From assembly GCA_019693395.1 (NCBI GenBank), contig JAAMXP010001039.1:1-40886 (forward strand): 40,886 nucleotides of DNA, written 5' to 3'. The DNA comes from Ettlia oleoabundans. Taxonomy: Eukaryota; Chlorophyta; Chlorophyceae; Chlamydomonadales. Both the position numbers and the translations under genes were made by a program. How positions within the stretch are numbered: position 1 is the stretch's first letter; each line of letters begins with the position of its first letter. Positions 21,117 to 31,700 of the stretch are shown here, in pieces. The notes beneath the pieces were generated by a model. The model did no database searches and had not been told where the DNA came from. It saw nothing but the letters and a program-made list of their open reading frames with translations.

Positions 21117-22305
21117 ATGACAGAGTTTCTGAGGAGAGGCTCTCCTGGAATGAAGGTGGGTGCTCAATGCTCGTACGGTGGTATACTGCTGCTTAGTTGC
21201 ACATACATGTTGGGTTATGGACCCGATCTATTTGGGTCGCATTCCGGGTGCAGCTCCAATCACTCCCCTTTGACCTTGCGTTTCTCGCTCCCTTCATTCT
21301 CTACAGTCCGTGAAGGATATGCCGGTGGTCCAAGACGGTCCCCCACCCGGCGGCTTCCCGGCCATCCGCTACGCACGGCGGGTGCCCAGCACCGGCCCAG
21401 CTGGCTTCACTCTTTTTGCTGGTGAGGGAGGCAGGTTGTGGGTTGAGTGGCCGGTGCTCAGGGTTGACGCCACTTGACACAACAGCGACAGCAACAATGT
21501 GGCAGGGGAGCCGCACTTGCCCCAGCAGTGATGCAGGCAGCTTGAGCGCACAGCACCAGCTGCAGATGCTGTCCCGCCGGATGCAGCGTGCATGTTCACA
21601 CTCCACTTACATTCTTGCCAGTTGTAAACTCTCATCAATGGTTTGTTGTTCCCGCAATACCTTGCCCTTTCCGCAGTCGGCGCCGCAGTCATGGCCTACG
21701 GCTTCTACAAGGTCGGGCAGGGCAACCGGGAGCGTCGCGCCCTCAAGGCAGAGAAGATGCACATGCGCGCCGCGCTGGTGCCCTTCCTGCAGGTGGGTGG
21801 GAGGGTAGGCCGGTGCGGTGGCAGCTCGGGGTGAGCTGTAGCTGATTCTCCTGGCTCACCATATATGTTGCAGCGCGTCACCTTGTTTATCGTTTCTGTT
21901 CCCTGTTGTGTGCAGGCTGAGGAGGACCGGCGGTGGGTGGTCCACCAGAGGACCTTCCTGGCCAGGCAGGCGGAGGTGATGAAGGATGTGAGTCAACCCC
22001 TCGCTTGCTCGCTTGCTGACTCGCTGTTCGCCTGCTCGCTTACTTGCCTCATGCTTTCAGTCTTGTACCTGTGGTGTGCTTGCCTGCTTCCTGAGTCATT
22101 GATGTATCAATGATGTTAGGGCCTTTTGGCACCTTTGACGCAATACTGGCCAGCTGCTATTCAGGGTTTGCGCTGTGCCTTGTTCTCTACCCACCTTGCC
22201 TGCCCTCATGCTCCTGCTCAGCAGATTCCTGACTTCAAGGCGGGGGAGAGTGTGTACAAGACGCGCTGGATGCCCCCCGCTAAGCCCGTCGGCGTATGGG
22301 AATGA
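21117..22305 (+). CDS. NDUFA13: NADH:ubiquinone oxidoreductase subunit NDUFA13 (B16.6, GRIM-19)
   Basis: An accessory subunit of mitochondrial complex I in the inner membrane. Five exons, 21117-21155, 21307-21421, 21677-21792, 21916-21987 and 22225-22305, give 140 aa, the usual family size. The signatures follow B16.6 in order: VKDMPVVQDGPPPGGFPAIR (the conserved DxPPPGG-type N-terminus), YARRVPSTGPAGF, a single membrane helix (about 45-63, FTLFAVGAAVMAYGFYKVG), NRERRALKAEK, PFLQAEEDRRWV, and the C-terminal IPDFKAGESVYKTRWMPP that matches the VPDWKVGE...TRWVPP end of the mammalian protein. The first exon codes for only 13 residues. The protein lacks a cleavable presequence, as is normal for this family. 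It is divergent from RRP45 and convergent with NELF-C/D. Confidence 0.95.
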
Positions 22306-22926
22306 TTGATGCAACCCGCAGCCTTGCAGCACACCACTGCCTGCACTGCTGTCCTGCACAATAGCACGTGTGGCAGCCAGTCACCAGCACGTCAATGCGC
22401 AGCGGCTGCGGTTTCAACTTGCTTGTTTGGAGGTCGAGCAGAAGCATGCTGCAGCACATGGGAAGCTTGCCCCTGGCACTTCTCATTCTGCTGCTGGTCA
22501 CAACAGCTTTCACACCTTATGGTCCTTGAGGGACCAACTGCATGCCGCTGTCTGTTTGGCACCTCTACTCCTGTAGCTGCAAAATCCAAACCACGGGTGG
22601 CGACGTGCATTGTGCAGCGCCTTCTTCATTTGCTCTTTCTGCTGAATTTTTGAACACTTGCCGCAGTGCTCTGTCAACATCACAACCGCAACCGTCAGCA
22701 TGCTGTGCACGTGCTCAAGGAGGCATGCAGCATCTACAGGTGCTGCATTAAGGGAACACATGAGCTTCAGCTCATGCCCACCAAATCCAGCATGGCCCGC
22801 AGAAGGTTTCGATGCCTCTGCTAAAGGGCATGCATAGGGTGTAGAAGAATCAACTGAGTGGCACCTGGTGGTGATTGACAGGCAGCAGGAAGCCACTTCA
22901 GCAACTGGGCAGTGCTTGTCGCCACC
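22306..22926. other. Convergent 3' intergenic region
   Basis: The stretch lies between the NDUFA13 stop (+) and the NELF-C/D stop (-). I see no plausible coding sequence and no UGUAA signal on either strand. Confidence 0.5.
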
Positions 22927-25900
22927 CTAGTAGCCTGGTGGGCGGTCAACGGAGATGTCTTGCAGGAATTGCGCCTCCCGGCTGCTAAGCGGCGGCTTGA
23001 ACTGCACCTGCAATACACAGGGGCAGGCGAATACATCCCCTTCACAAGTTGTGCAACAACACACCATCCACTGTCGACACAACAACCACCACCAGTTGCT
23101 TTGTTTCATGGCAGGTGCTGTCACTGCTGAGCTCCTAGCACGCCTACCTGAGCACAAGCTGCTGCAAACTCGTCCAGCAGAGCTTTGACGGCCCAGTCGC
23201 GGGCGCTGAGGCGCTGGCGCCGGATGCCCGCCGCCATCATGATCCTGCAGAGCAAGAGAGGGCAGGAACAGCATGGCTGCTGCTGGGATACTGGTAGCTC
23301 ATATGGCATGGCAACTACAAAAGTTTATCACTGCTGGTGGTCTGGATAGCGTAGCGGGAGGGTCTGCCGCAACCATGTGCTTCAAAGCGCAAACTAACAG
23401 CCAAACATAGCCAGATGACAGCAGGCTAGTTGGCGACAGCCTAACTGCCGCTCACCTTTCTGGTCCATCACGACTAGATTGAAACTCTGCCCATTCCTGA
23501 CTAAAAAAGCACGCCTGACTAAGAACACAGCATGGAACTGGGAAAAATTCCGCAATCCGTCCAGCCGCACCTGAGCATGCTGCCCGCAAAGTCAGGAGAG
23601 TAGGGCGGGGCTGCGACCTCCAGTATGCCAAACACAAGGTGGCGAACAAGGGAGGGGTCGGCACGTTGCTTCCACTCCCCAGCCCACCGAAGGACCTCAA
23701 ACACCCGCCCCGCCGATACGAGCTGCACACAGTTAAGGGCAAGGCACACAGTCAATGACGGGATATTGTGGGTGTGCGCACGTTGGGTAAGGAGGTCTAT
23801 GCTGGGCATCGCTCTGGCACAATCAGCGATGGGCAAAGCAGCAGGACTCCTACAGCCTGCTCCATGCTAGTCAGCACGACCAACTGGCATAGCATGTTGC
23901 CCAAAGCTTTATACAATCATGCAGGAGCGGCTGCACTACAAGCTGTCACCGCCAGCAGGCAATTAAAGCACCCAGCAGTCAGCTCGCCAGCACAAGGTGT
24001 ACGTGCAGAGCAGCGGAACAGTTAAAGCACACAACCCACACGCCGTTAACATGGCATGCACCTGCACCGCTATGCTGAGGAATCCCTTGGCCATGTCGTG
24101 GTTGGTGTTGCCCAGCGCACCCAGCGCACGCCCCAGCAGCTGCAGCAGGCTGTCGTGCAGCGCTGGCTGACGTGGCACCAGCAGGGACAGCAGGGAGAGG
24201 AAGGGCGGCGACTTCTGCAGGTGGTAGGCGGTCTGCCAGTAATCGGGGCGGGTCAGCTGGGCACCCAGCGCGCGCAGCAGGCCTGCAAGGCAACAACAGT
24301 GTCGCAACAGAACACGGGTAAACGTCAGCGTGAACGGAGCTTTGATGTGCAAGGTAGGCCTGGCTGGGGTTGAAGGTTGAGTGGACGTGTATGCAAGTTG
24401 GCCTTGAATAGGCGCAGGCTGTGAGAGGGCTCTTGTGCAGCAAACCGCACCGGCTGGCATGCAAAGCGCGGCAAAACTAATCCCCTTTCCCCCTGGCTTA
24501 CCTGCAGCGCAGCAGGGATACTCCAGTACTGCCGCCGCCCGCTGCATGTCCTCCTGGCTGCCCTTCTGGTCCTGCATCACGCGCTGTGCCAGCTCAGCGG
24601 CACCCTCCAGCGCAGCACGCGTAGCAGGCACCGCAGACAGATCCAGCGCCTCTCCCGCTGCCGCTGCCGATAATGATGACGCAAAACCAGCCTCACTGCT
24701 GCCAGTCGCTGCGACCCCAAGCCCGGCCTGGCCTCCGGCACCGGCGGAACCGCCAGCCCCGCCGCTGACACCAGTGGTGGCTGTGGCGGCTGCATCGTTG
24801 GGCGAGTGAGCGGCTGTGCCGGCAGGGCGACGGTCGTCCGCTGCAGCTGCCAGCGCCAGCAGTCCGGAGTAGGCTTGCAGCAACTCTGGCTGCAGCTGGC
24901 GCCCAGGGCTGAACAGGCCTTGCAGCAGCACCTCAAAGACACGGGGGTGGCGCAGGAAGGAGATGGGCGGTGGCTGCTGCTCCTGCACAATAGCACAAGT
25001 ATGGGCAGCTGGGCGCCACTGCCAAACTGCCACCAACTGCACCACCAACACCTGCACTACCACTAGCACCACACTTGCGCACCACCCCTGTCCCCACCAA
25101 GCACTACAATGATAGCCATTGTCGCAAGCAGCATCAGCGGTACATACCTGTCCCTGTGGGAAGTAGAGGCGGTACAGCTTGATCATCTCTGACGCGGGTG
25201 GCACCCCGCTCACTGAGCTGGCCAGCACGTCTGACAGCAGCGCCGCCACCTGATAGTGCTGCTCGGGCTGGCCTGTAGCCGGTTTGTTTGGCGGGATGTG
25301 TGCATCCGTGGGTGGGGTGGGATGGGTGGGTGGGTCCGCGGTGAGGGGCACCCAGGGTGGTTGCATGTTCATGCTCATGGGGGCTGATAACTTGCACTAC
25401 ACTATCATTGGCCCACCGTCTGCTTCAGGCCCTTGACCTCACTCAACCAACACTCTCAAACTCATTCTAGTCTGCCACCCCACAAACTGGGCCCATAAGG
25501 ACGACAAGCCCCGCCCCGGACTCAGCAACCCAGTCACACAGGCCCCAGCCACCCAGCCACCCAATGAGCAGCGCACCCACCTGGCTCTGCAAACCACTGC
25601 CGCATCTTCCACACCACAGGGCCGTGCAGCGCCGCTGCGTGCTCCTCCAGCTCCTGAGATATGCGGCGGAAGCGCGCACCGCCACGTGGGTGCTTGGCAA
25701 GCTCAGTCAGAACCTGGGGGGCAGGCAGTGGTGGGCAGGGATTAATGTGCGTGTGTGTGTGTGTGGGGGGGGGGGGCGGGGGGGTATAGGGGCTTTGCTG
25801 GCCAGCGCCCTCCTTCTTTGTAACACACTTCCAGCAAGTCGGTCGTTGCAAAATATGGATCCCGGACGCAGCCGACATCGGCGCTGCCCCCCACCTGCTG

Positions 25901-28224
25901 CACGTGCACGTATGTGTGCTGGCTGGCGCAGCAGTCCTCCTTTAGCCCTCGAGTCAGGGCTGCCAGGCTCGCCTCATCGCTGGCTGCCGCCGCCTCTCTC
26001 AGCTTTGCGGCCATGAGTCTGTGAAACACGCCAAAGTAGCCCGCTAAGCTGCCGCCAACCGCAGCCACCTGCAGGGGAAAGCAGAGAAAAGAGGCGGCAG
26101 GCAGTAGAACCAAGGGGCAAGCGCAGTGCCTTCTGCTTGGTGCTTGATAAGGATGAAGGGAGAAGGAGAAAGAACAACAAGGATGAGTTGTGTTTAAACA
26201 CACACATATCCATTTGCACATGCCGGGTTGACAATGATACTTGGGTGCACGTCAGGCATACAAACCCCATGGACCATTGATACAGTGGCAGGTGTGCCTG
26301 ACTTGGCAATGGCATCGACCAGGTGAGGTAGTTGCACGCTCCCACTGCATTGCCAGGCAGTACTAGCGGTACAAGCTTGTACCAGCTGTACCATAATGCC
26401 AGCAATATGTACGGCTACACCCGCCCACCTACCTCCTTCTCCCTGCCAGGCTGCATCAAGATTTTGTGTATCGCAAAGTTGAGCAGCAGCGAGTTCTTGT
26501 ACCGCCCAGCCAGTTCATACACTAAAGACCGACCCTCTGCATCATGAGAGAGTAACAGACGACAACACCAATGTTTTGCAGCAGTGATAAGACAAGCAGC
26601 ATCCTCAACTGGCTGGAGAACCTGCAGCTGGCCCCCCGCCTGCTGGTTACACAAGGCAGGCTTGCCACCTGCCTGCCCGGCTGCCCACGTCACTTCACGT
26701 GCTCAATCCGGAGGCCACTGAGCCTGCCATTCTGGTGTACGAGAGTCGTGGGTGGTTGATGAAAGCACAAAGGCCTGCATGCTGGACCACCCACCTCGCT
26801 CCGCTATGAGTCCGTTCAGCCACTGCGGGGCACCGCTCCCTCCCTTGGTGAACACGGTGGCAAAGAGTTGGGGGTCAAACCGCTCCTTGGCCAGCTGCCG
26901 CAGGTAGAAGGCCTCGTCCAACTTGCGCCCCTGCTGCTGCCCCTGCTGCTGCTGCTGCCTGGAACCGCCGGTGGTAACATCCGCTTCCATTCTGGCGCTG
27001 GCAGCTGCTGCAGCGCCGTTGGCAACAACCGCAGCGGGGCCGCCGCGCGCTGTGCTGCTATCCTGCTCATCCGTTGATTCCAGCCAGCGGCACACAAGGC
27101 TGGCCATCTGCGCATAGCCTGCAGACGTCACAAAGAATCGGGAAACAGAGGCTGTAAGATGGCCAGGCAGCCAGAAATCCAGCCAACCAAGATGAGTCAG
27201 TTGTGTCCGCTGGCTCACCAGCCAGCATACCCAGTACCTGCTCAGCTTAAAACACTGTCTAACATCAACACACCGAAGCTGCCTGCCTGGGCACCTCACA
27301 TCAGCGTCCACTGAAAACTCGCCCAACCAGCCAGCCACGGGTAACGCCGCGGACACGGCCTGAGCAACCCCATCCACCTTACCACAAGCGATCCAACCAG
27401 CTGAAAATGAGCCCCGCTTGCCAGCCCAGCCAGTCCAGCCACTCACCCACGTAGCTGTCAGTCAAGTATTCCACCGCCGCTTGTGGGTGGCCATTGGCCA
27501 TCACATACTCCCGCAGCTTATCCATGATGGCCGGCTCCATCACAGCGTCAGGCTGCCGCAGCACAGCCTCAAGCTCGTTCAGCTTCTGCTGCTGCTCCAG
27601 TGCCGTCTGCTGCTGCTCCAGGACCGCCGCATGGGCTGCCTCCACATCCCCTTCGGCACCTGGCTGTGCTTTTGAAGGCTCGTCAGAAGGTGCCGTATGC
27701 TGATGTTGCTGCTGATGTTGTTCATCCTGCTGGCTTTGCTGCTGCTCATGATGCTTGGGGCTGTGGTCTGCGGCGCCATTTGAATCCACTGCCATGTGCG
27801 CTGGCGAGCCCTCACCCTGCTCAGCATCACCTGGTGACGTTGCCGGCTGGGGTGAGCCTTGCTGCTGCGGGAGTGGATGCTGGTGCTCTTGTTGGAGCTG
27901 CTCTTCCTGAGATGCCGCCTCTGCTTGAGCTGATGTGTCACTCAGCTGACTAGCCGCTTGTGGGCCTTCCTCCATCACAACCTCCCCAGGGTGCTGCTGA
28001 TGCCGCCCTCCTACCACATCTAGCTGCATCGGCTGTGGCTCTTGCTGCTCGCCGTGTTGGCTGCGTGTCGAGTGCCCAGCTGGGCTGCCTCCATCATAGC
28101 CCTGCTGGTTGCTTGCAGGCAAGGTGCTGGTTGCTGGCTGCTCAAGCTGTTCGGCGGCACCGCGAGACGGGCTACAGTCGCTGCCTTCATGTGCGGGGCC
28201 CGCAGCATTGCCATCAGGCCCCAT
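22927..28224 (-). CDS. NELF-C/D (TH1) homologue, negative elongation factor subunit
   Basis: In animals NELF-C/D is part of the four-subunit complex that pauses RNA polymerase II near promoters. Coding exons on the minus strand are 28224-27447, 27118-26795, 26536-26433, 26068-25895, 25713-25581, 25272-25148, 24982-24502, 24282-24062, 23722-23571, 23244-23148 and 23007-22927 (889 aa). A run of blocks follows human NELF-D in order: VMEPAIMDKLREYV (MEPSIFNTLKRYF), KERFDPQLF...GAPQWLNGLIAE, SLVYELAGRYKNSLLLNFAI, HTYVHVQQ, FLRHPRVFEVLLQGLFSPG, then ILEVAAPPYSPDFA (VLDVIAPPYTSDFV). It is longer than the roughly 580-residue human protein because of a Gln/His/Glu-rich N-terminal extension of about 225 residues and an Ala/Gly loop in exon 7. 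The exact start is uncertain: a 7-base leader exon at 28412-28406 (ATGGCAA|GTAAAA) would add seven residues in frame. It shares a promoter with the ERCC6L-like gene. Confidence 0.85.
25751..25784. repeat. GT repeat plus G homopolymers
   Basis: GT repeats run into twelve G residues, one C and seven more G residues. The tract lies within the NELF-C/D intron between 25895 and 25713 and is a likely length-variable, error-prone tract. Confidence 0.8.
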
Positions 28225-28609
28225 GAGGCCGACCTTCACTGCAACCAGGAAAAAAGCATCGGCACTTGCTATCAGAACACCCCTCAATGCAAAATGCCGG
28301 CTGGGCAGGTAGCGTTGGCGGCACAGGCGGCGGCAGGGGTATGGCTGCCCGCAGCGCACACTTGTCTTTTCCCTTGTTGGGCGCAGATTGGAAACCTTTT
28401 TTTACTTGCCATACGCTAGCCCGGCGGGCGACAGAGGCCAAGTGGTCACAAGCCGAACGCAAGAGTGGCGCAGAGGGATACTACGTGGTGGGATGTAGTG
28501 TATACGTCAAAGCCTATTGATGCAGATTACATCGCGATCGCTTCCCTCATAAGCCCAGACTGGGCGCCGTAGTACATTGCTCACCGCACGACGCCGCACG
28601 CGGTTTTAG

Positions 28610-28617
28610 TTTGCCGC
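28610..28617 (+). promoter_or_regulatory. E2F-type site
   Basis: TTTGCCGC fits the E2F consensus TTTSSCGC exactly and lies about 100 bases before the ERCC6L-like start codon. E2F sites drive S-phase and G2/M genes in algae and plants, which would suit a PICH-like protein. The regulation is inferred. Confidence 0.35.
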
Positions 28618-28649
28618 TATTGAACTGTCCGCTTCGTTTTCGTCCCAAC

Positions 28650-28670
28650 ATGGCGGCCAAAAACCGGTGA
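28650..28670 (+). other. Candidate upstream ORF (MAAKNR) before the ERCC6L-like gene
   Basis: AACATGGCGGCC is a strong initiation context, better than that of the main ATG at 28711 (TCTATGAGC). It opens a six-codon ORF that ends in TGA 40 bases before the main start. It would matter only if the transcript begins upstream of it. Confidence 0.35.
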
Positions 28671-28710
28671 AGATTGCTTCTCGCTGTCGCGGCCTGTCGG
28701 AGCGCCCTCT

Positions 28711-31700
28711 ATGAGCCGGGCCTTGAGCAAAGACGGTCGCAAGGCCATCCTAGAGCAGCTTGCGGCAAAGCGCAAGATGCAACAACGGCAGAACGCGGTT
28801 GCTTATCGCGACTTGGAGGGCTCGGAGAGCTCGGAAGAAGAGTCCTTCACGACAGGCCGCAGCAAGCCCGTTACCGTGCTGGACGGTCATAGCAGCGAAG
28901 AGGAGAAAAAAGGCCCAGCTGGTGCAGTAGGCAAACCCCCCGGGGCAGGCAGCACTCTCAACCGGCTGAGGAAGGCGGGAGCTGTTCCGCTGCCGCAGCC
29001 ACCTCAGCAGCTTTGCCCTGTGGTCACCACTGCTGTGGTGGAGGATGACGACGATGTTGACATCACGGCGCAGATGGGTGGCTTGGCGGTGGAAAAGGGC
29101 AAGTCAGCCGGCCGCGGCAACCCCAGTGCACCGACTGCACCACCTGCCCGTTCCCGCTTGGACCTCGCCCGCTCGCAGCACACGGAACCAGGAAGGGAGG
29201 AGAGCCCCGAGAGTTCTGAACAAAATAACAACTGCCTAGTGCTGGGCGAACGGGGACAGTTCAGGCTCAAGTAAGTGACGTTGCCTCCGGAATGCAGCGC
29301 CTCACGGCTGTTACCAGCTGTCACATGCATATGAGTGGTCCAATCTTGCGAGATAGTGTAACACAGGCTATGACCAGTGAATCTGATTGAGGTTAGCTCA
29401 CATCTATATGCACCCAGTATGGTTCTTTACCAGTTTTTGGTTCCAACTCTCCTACACAAACCCGTAAGCACCCGCCAACCCATGCATTCTTTGTTGCAGT
29501 GCCAAGGCCTCCACCATGCTCTACCCGCACCAGGTTGAGGGTGTCAAGTGGCTGTGGAGCCTCTGGTGCCTCAAGTCTGGAGGCATCTTGGCTGATGACA
29601 TGGGCCTAGGCACGTGGGTGGGGTTGGATGGGTGGTAGATGAGGCAGCAGAATTACACTGGCGGGAGCGCTTGGTAAAGGTCTCCATAGCTGCATATCAG
29701 CCTGTTATCAGTTACATATCGATGAGCTCTCCATAGCTTGCCCATGATGGTGTGGGTCTGCACCTTGGGAGCTACACTGAAAAACCTGCCGTGCCACGAC
29801 CTACCCTTGCGCAGGAAAGACCATTCAGTGTGCCGCATTCCTGGCAGGCTTGATTGAGAATCGGCTAATTCGGCGCGCCATTGTGGTGGCCCCCAAGACG
29901 CTGTTGGCACAGTGGCGCAAGGAGCTGGGCGTGTGCGGCCTGCAGTCGCGTGCACATGAGTATGATGGAACTCCTGGGCAGAGGTGCGTGATGGCAGGCG
30001 GCTTGGCAGCATTCGTATGGAAAGGCCAGGCTGTTCAGCTGCTGGGCTTGCTTCTTGCTTTCTTTATCTGGGCTACCATCTTCCAGGCTGGCTGAATGCA
30101 GACTGGATGCCTACCATCTTTGAACAGTGGCTCTGCTAGTTCTCACGCTCAAGCGAGGCTAATCACATATACAATGCAGGGCTGCAACATTGGGCCGTGT
30201 GATGCGCCAGCGCGGCGTGTTGCTCACCACCTATGGCATGCTGCTGCACAATGCCGAGGTGTTGGCACAGCATGAAGACCACGACCCCGATGATGGGCCC
30301 ATGTGGGATGTCATGATCTGCGGTGCGTGCTGCAGCAACCTTCAGCCGCACACAGCAGCATGGTGGTGCTAACAGCAAGGGAGGCGCACCGCAGATTGGG
30401 CGGGTGCTGGTGATGGGGGTCGTGGGTCCTGATGTCAACCACCAGGCGCACACGCCAGAGCAGCGGCTAACCTGGAGGGGTGCTGGAGGGAATTTCCTGA
30501 GTAAAAGGAAGCAGACGCAGTTTATTTTATTTACGTGCCTGGGTAGCAGGGGACAGACAGCTGCTTGCACGCCATGCCAACATGCATCCCGCCCATCTGC
30601 ACCATCCACCACCTGGGCAGAAAGCGGCCTGCCTGCGCCGCAGTTAGGAACTGTTTGCCCAGCAATGGGCCCCTACTGGCCTGCTCCTGACACCAGCCCA
30701 CCCCCACGACCTTGCCTGCCTGCCTGCAGACGAGGGCCACAAGCTGAAGAACCCACGCATGCAGCTGCGCAAGGCACTGGATGAACTGCCGGTGCAGTTG
30801 AGGGTGATCATCAGCGGCACGCCCATACAGGTGAGGGCTGGCTGGAACCAGGGGGAGGGCTTCAGGGATATGCAGGCTGCAAGCTGTCATGGTGTCGCGA
30901 TAATTCTGAGATACATGTCCAGGCCTTGACTACGCACATCCAGGCATGATCAACTGCCTTGCATGTGCTTGGTCTGCTTTTCGAACTACACCCGCACTGC
31001 ATCGTGTTGTGCGAGTGCAGAACAATCTGATGGAAATGTGGGCTCTATTCAACTTTTGTGCACCGGATGTGCTGGGAGAGCCTGCAGATTTCAGGTGAGG
31101 TTGATACCTTTGTGCATTCAGAGACGTGATTTGAGAAACAGGAAATGCGCAAATCTGACTTTTACCGTTGCACTGAGCTGCTTGGCTGCCTTATTTGGCT
31201 GCTTGGCTACTCTTTTGTCGCCCGTTCCATTAACCTCTTCCTGTCTTGATGGCATAGAGTCTGACTGAGTTTCCGCCGCAAGTGCAGGGATCGCTACGAA
31301 AAGGTGGTAACCATTGGCAGCGACAAGCATGCCACTGAGTATGAGCGAGAGCGAGGTGCCGTGGCAGCGGCACGCCTGCGTCAGGTGCGGGCCTTTTCTG
31401 GTTTGGTTGCAGACTGTAGGTTATCAAAATCCATTTTTGGGTGTCTGGCTTGGCTGGCAAGACCCTCGTTCCTCAAGCTGGAGTCGCCGCTCTAGCAGCA
31501 GATGAAGGTTGTGTTGAGCTTTTGGTAAATCAAAGCTTGGCTGTCCCTCGCCAATGTCCCGCAGGAGATTGCGCCCTACATGCTGAGGCGCGAGAAGAAG
31601 GAGGTTTTCAAGCCAGCCGCTGCAGATTGCACAGCGCAAAGTGGTGTTGATCCCAGCGCCACGCAGCAGGCAGAGGGTGCAGCACAGGCAGGGCCAGGCT

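Larger units (their letters stand above)
28239..28710. promoter_or_regulatory. Divergent promoter of the NELF-C/D and ERCC6L-like genes
   Basis: Fewer than 500 bases lie between the NELF-C/D coding exon and the ERCC6L-like start. A splice acceptor right before 28238 implies that part of this stretch is a 5' intron of the NELF-C/D gene, possibly starting at the donor 28405-28404. The side towards the ERCC6L-like gene holds an E2F-type site and a short upstream ORF, both listed separately. Confidence 0.5.

Noticed and set aside
23963..25378. 471-codon open frame on the minus strand
   Set aside because: It is three NELF-C/D exons plus read-through introns that happen to lack stops; conserved blocks and splice phases define the real exons.
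28529..28540. GCGATCGC palindrome, the cyanobacterial HIP1 motif
   Set aside because: It occurs once in a clearly nuclear, intron-rich region, so an isolated chance occurrence explains it.
29611..29640. GT donor CAC|GTGGGT for intron 2 of the ERCC6L-like gene
   Set aside because: It shifts the frame and destroys GLGKT; the GC donor two bases upstream restores it.
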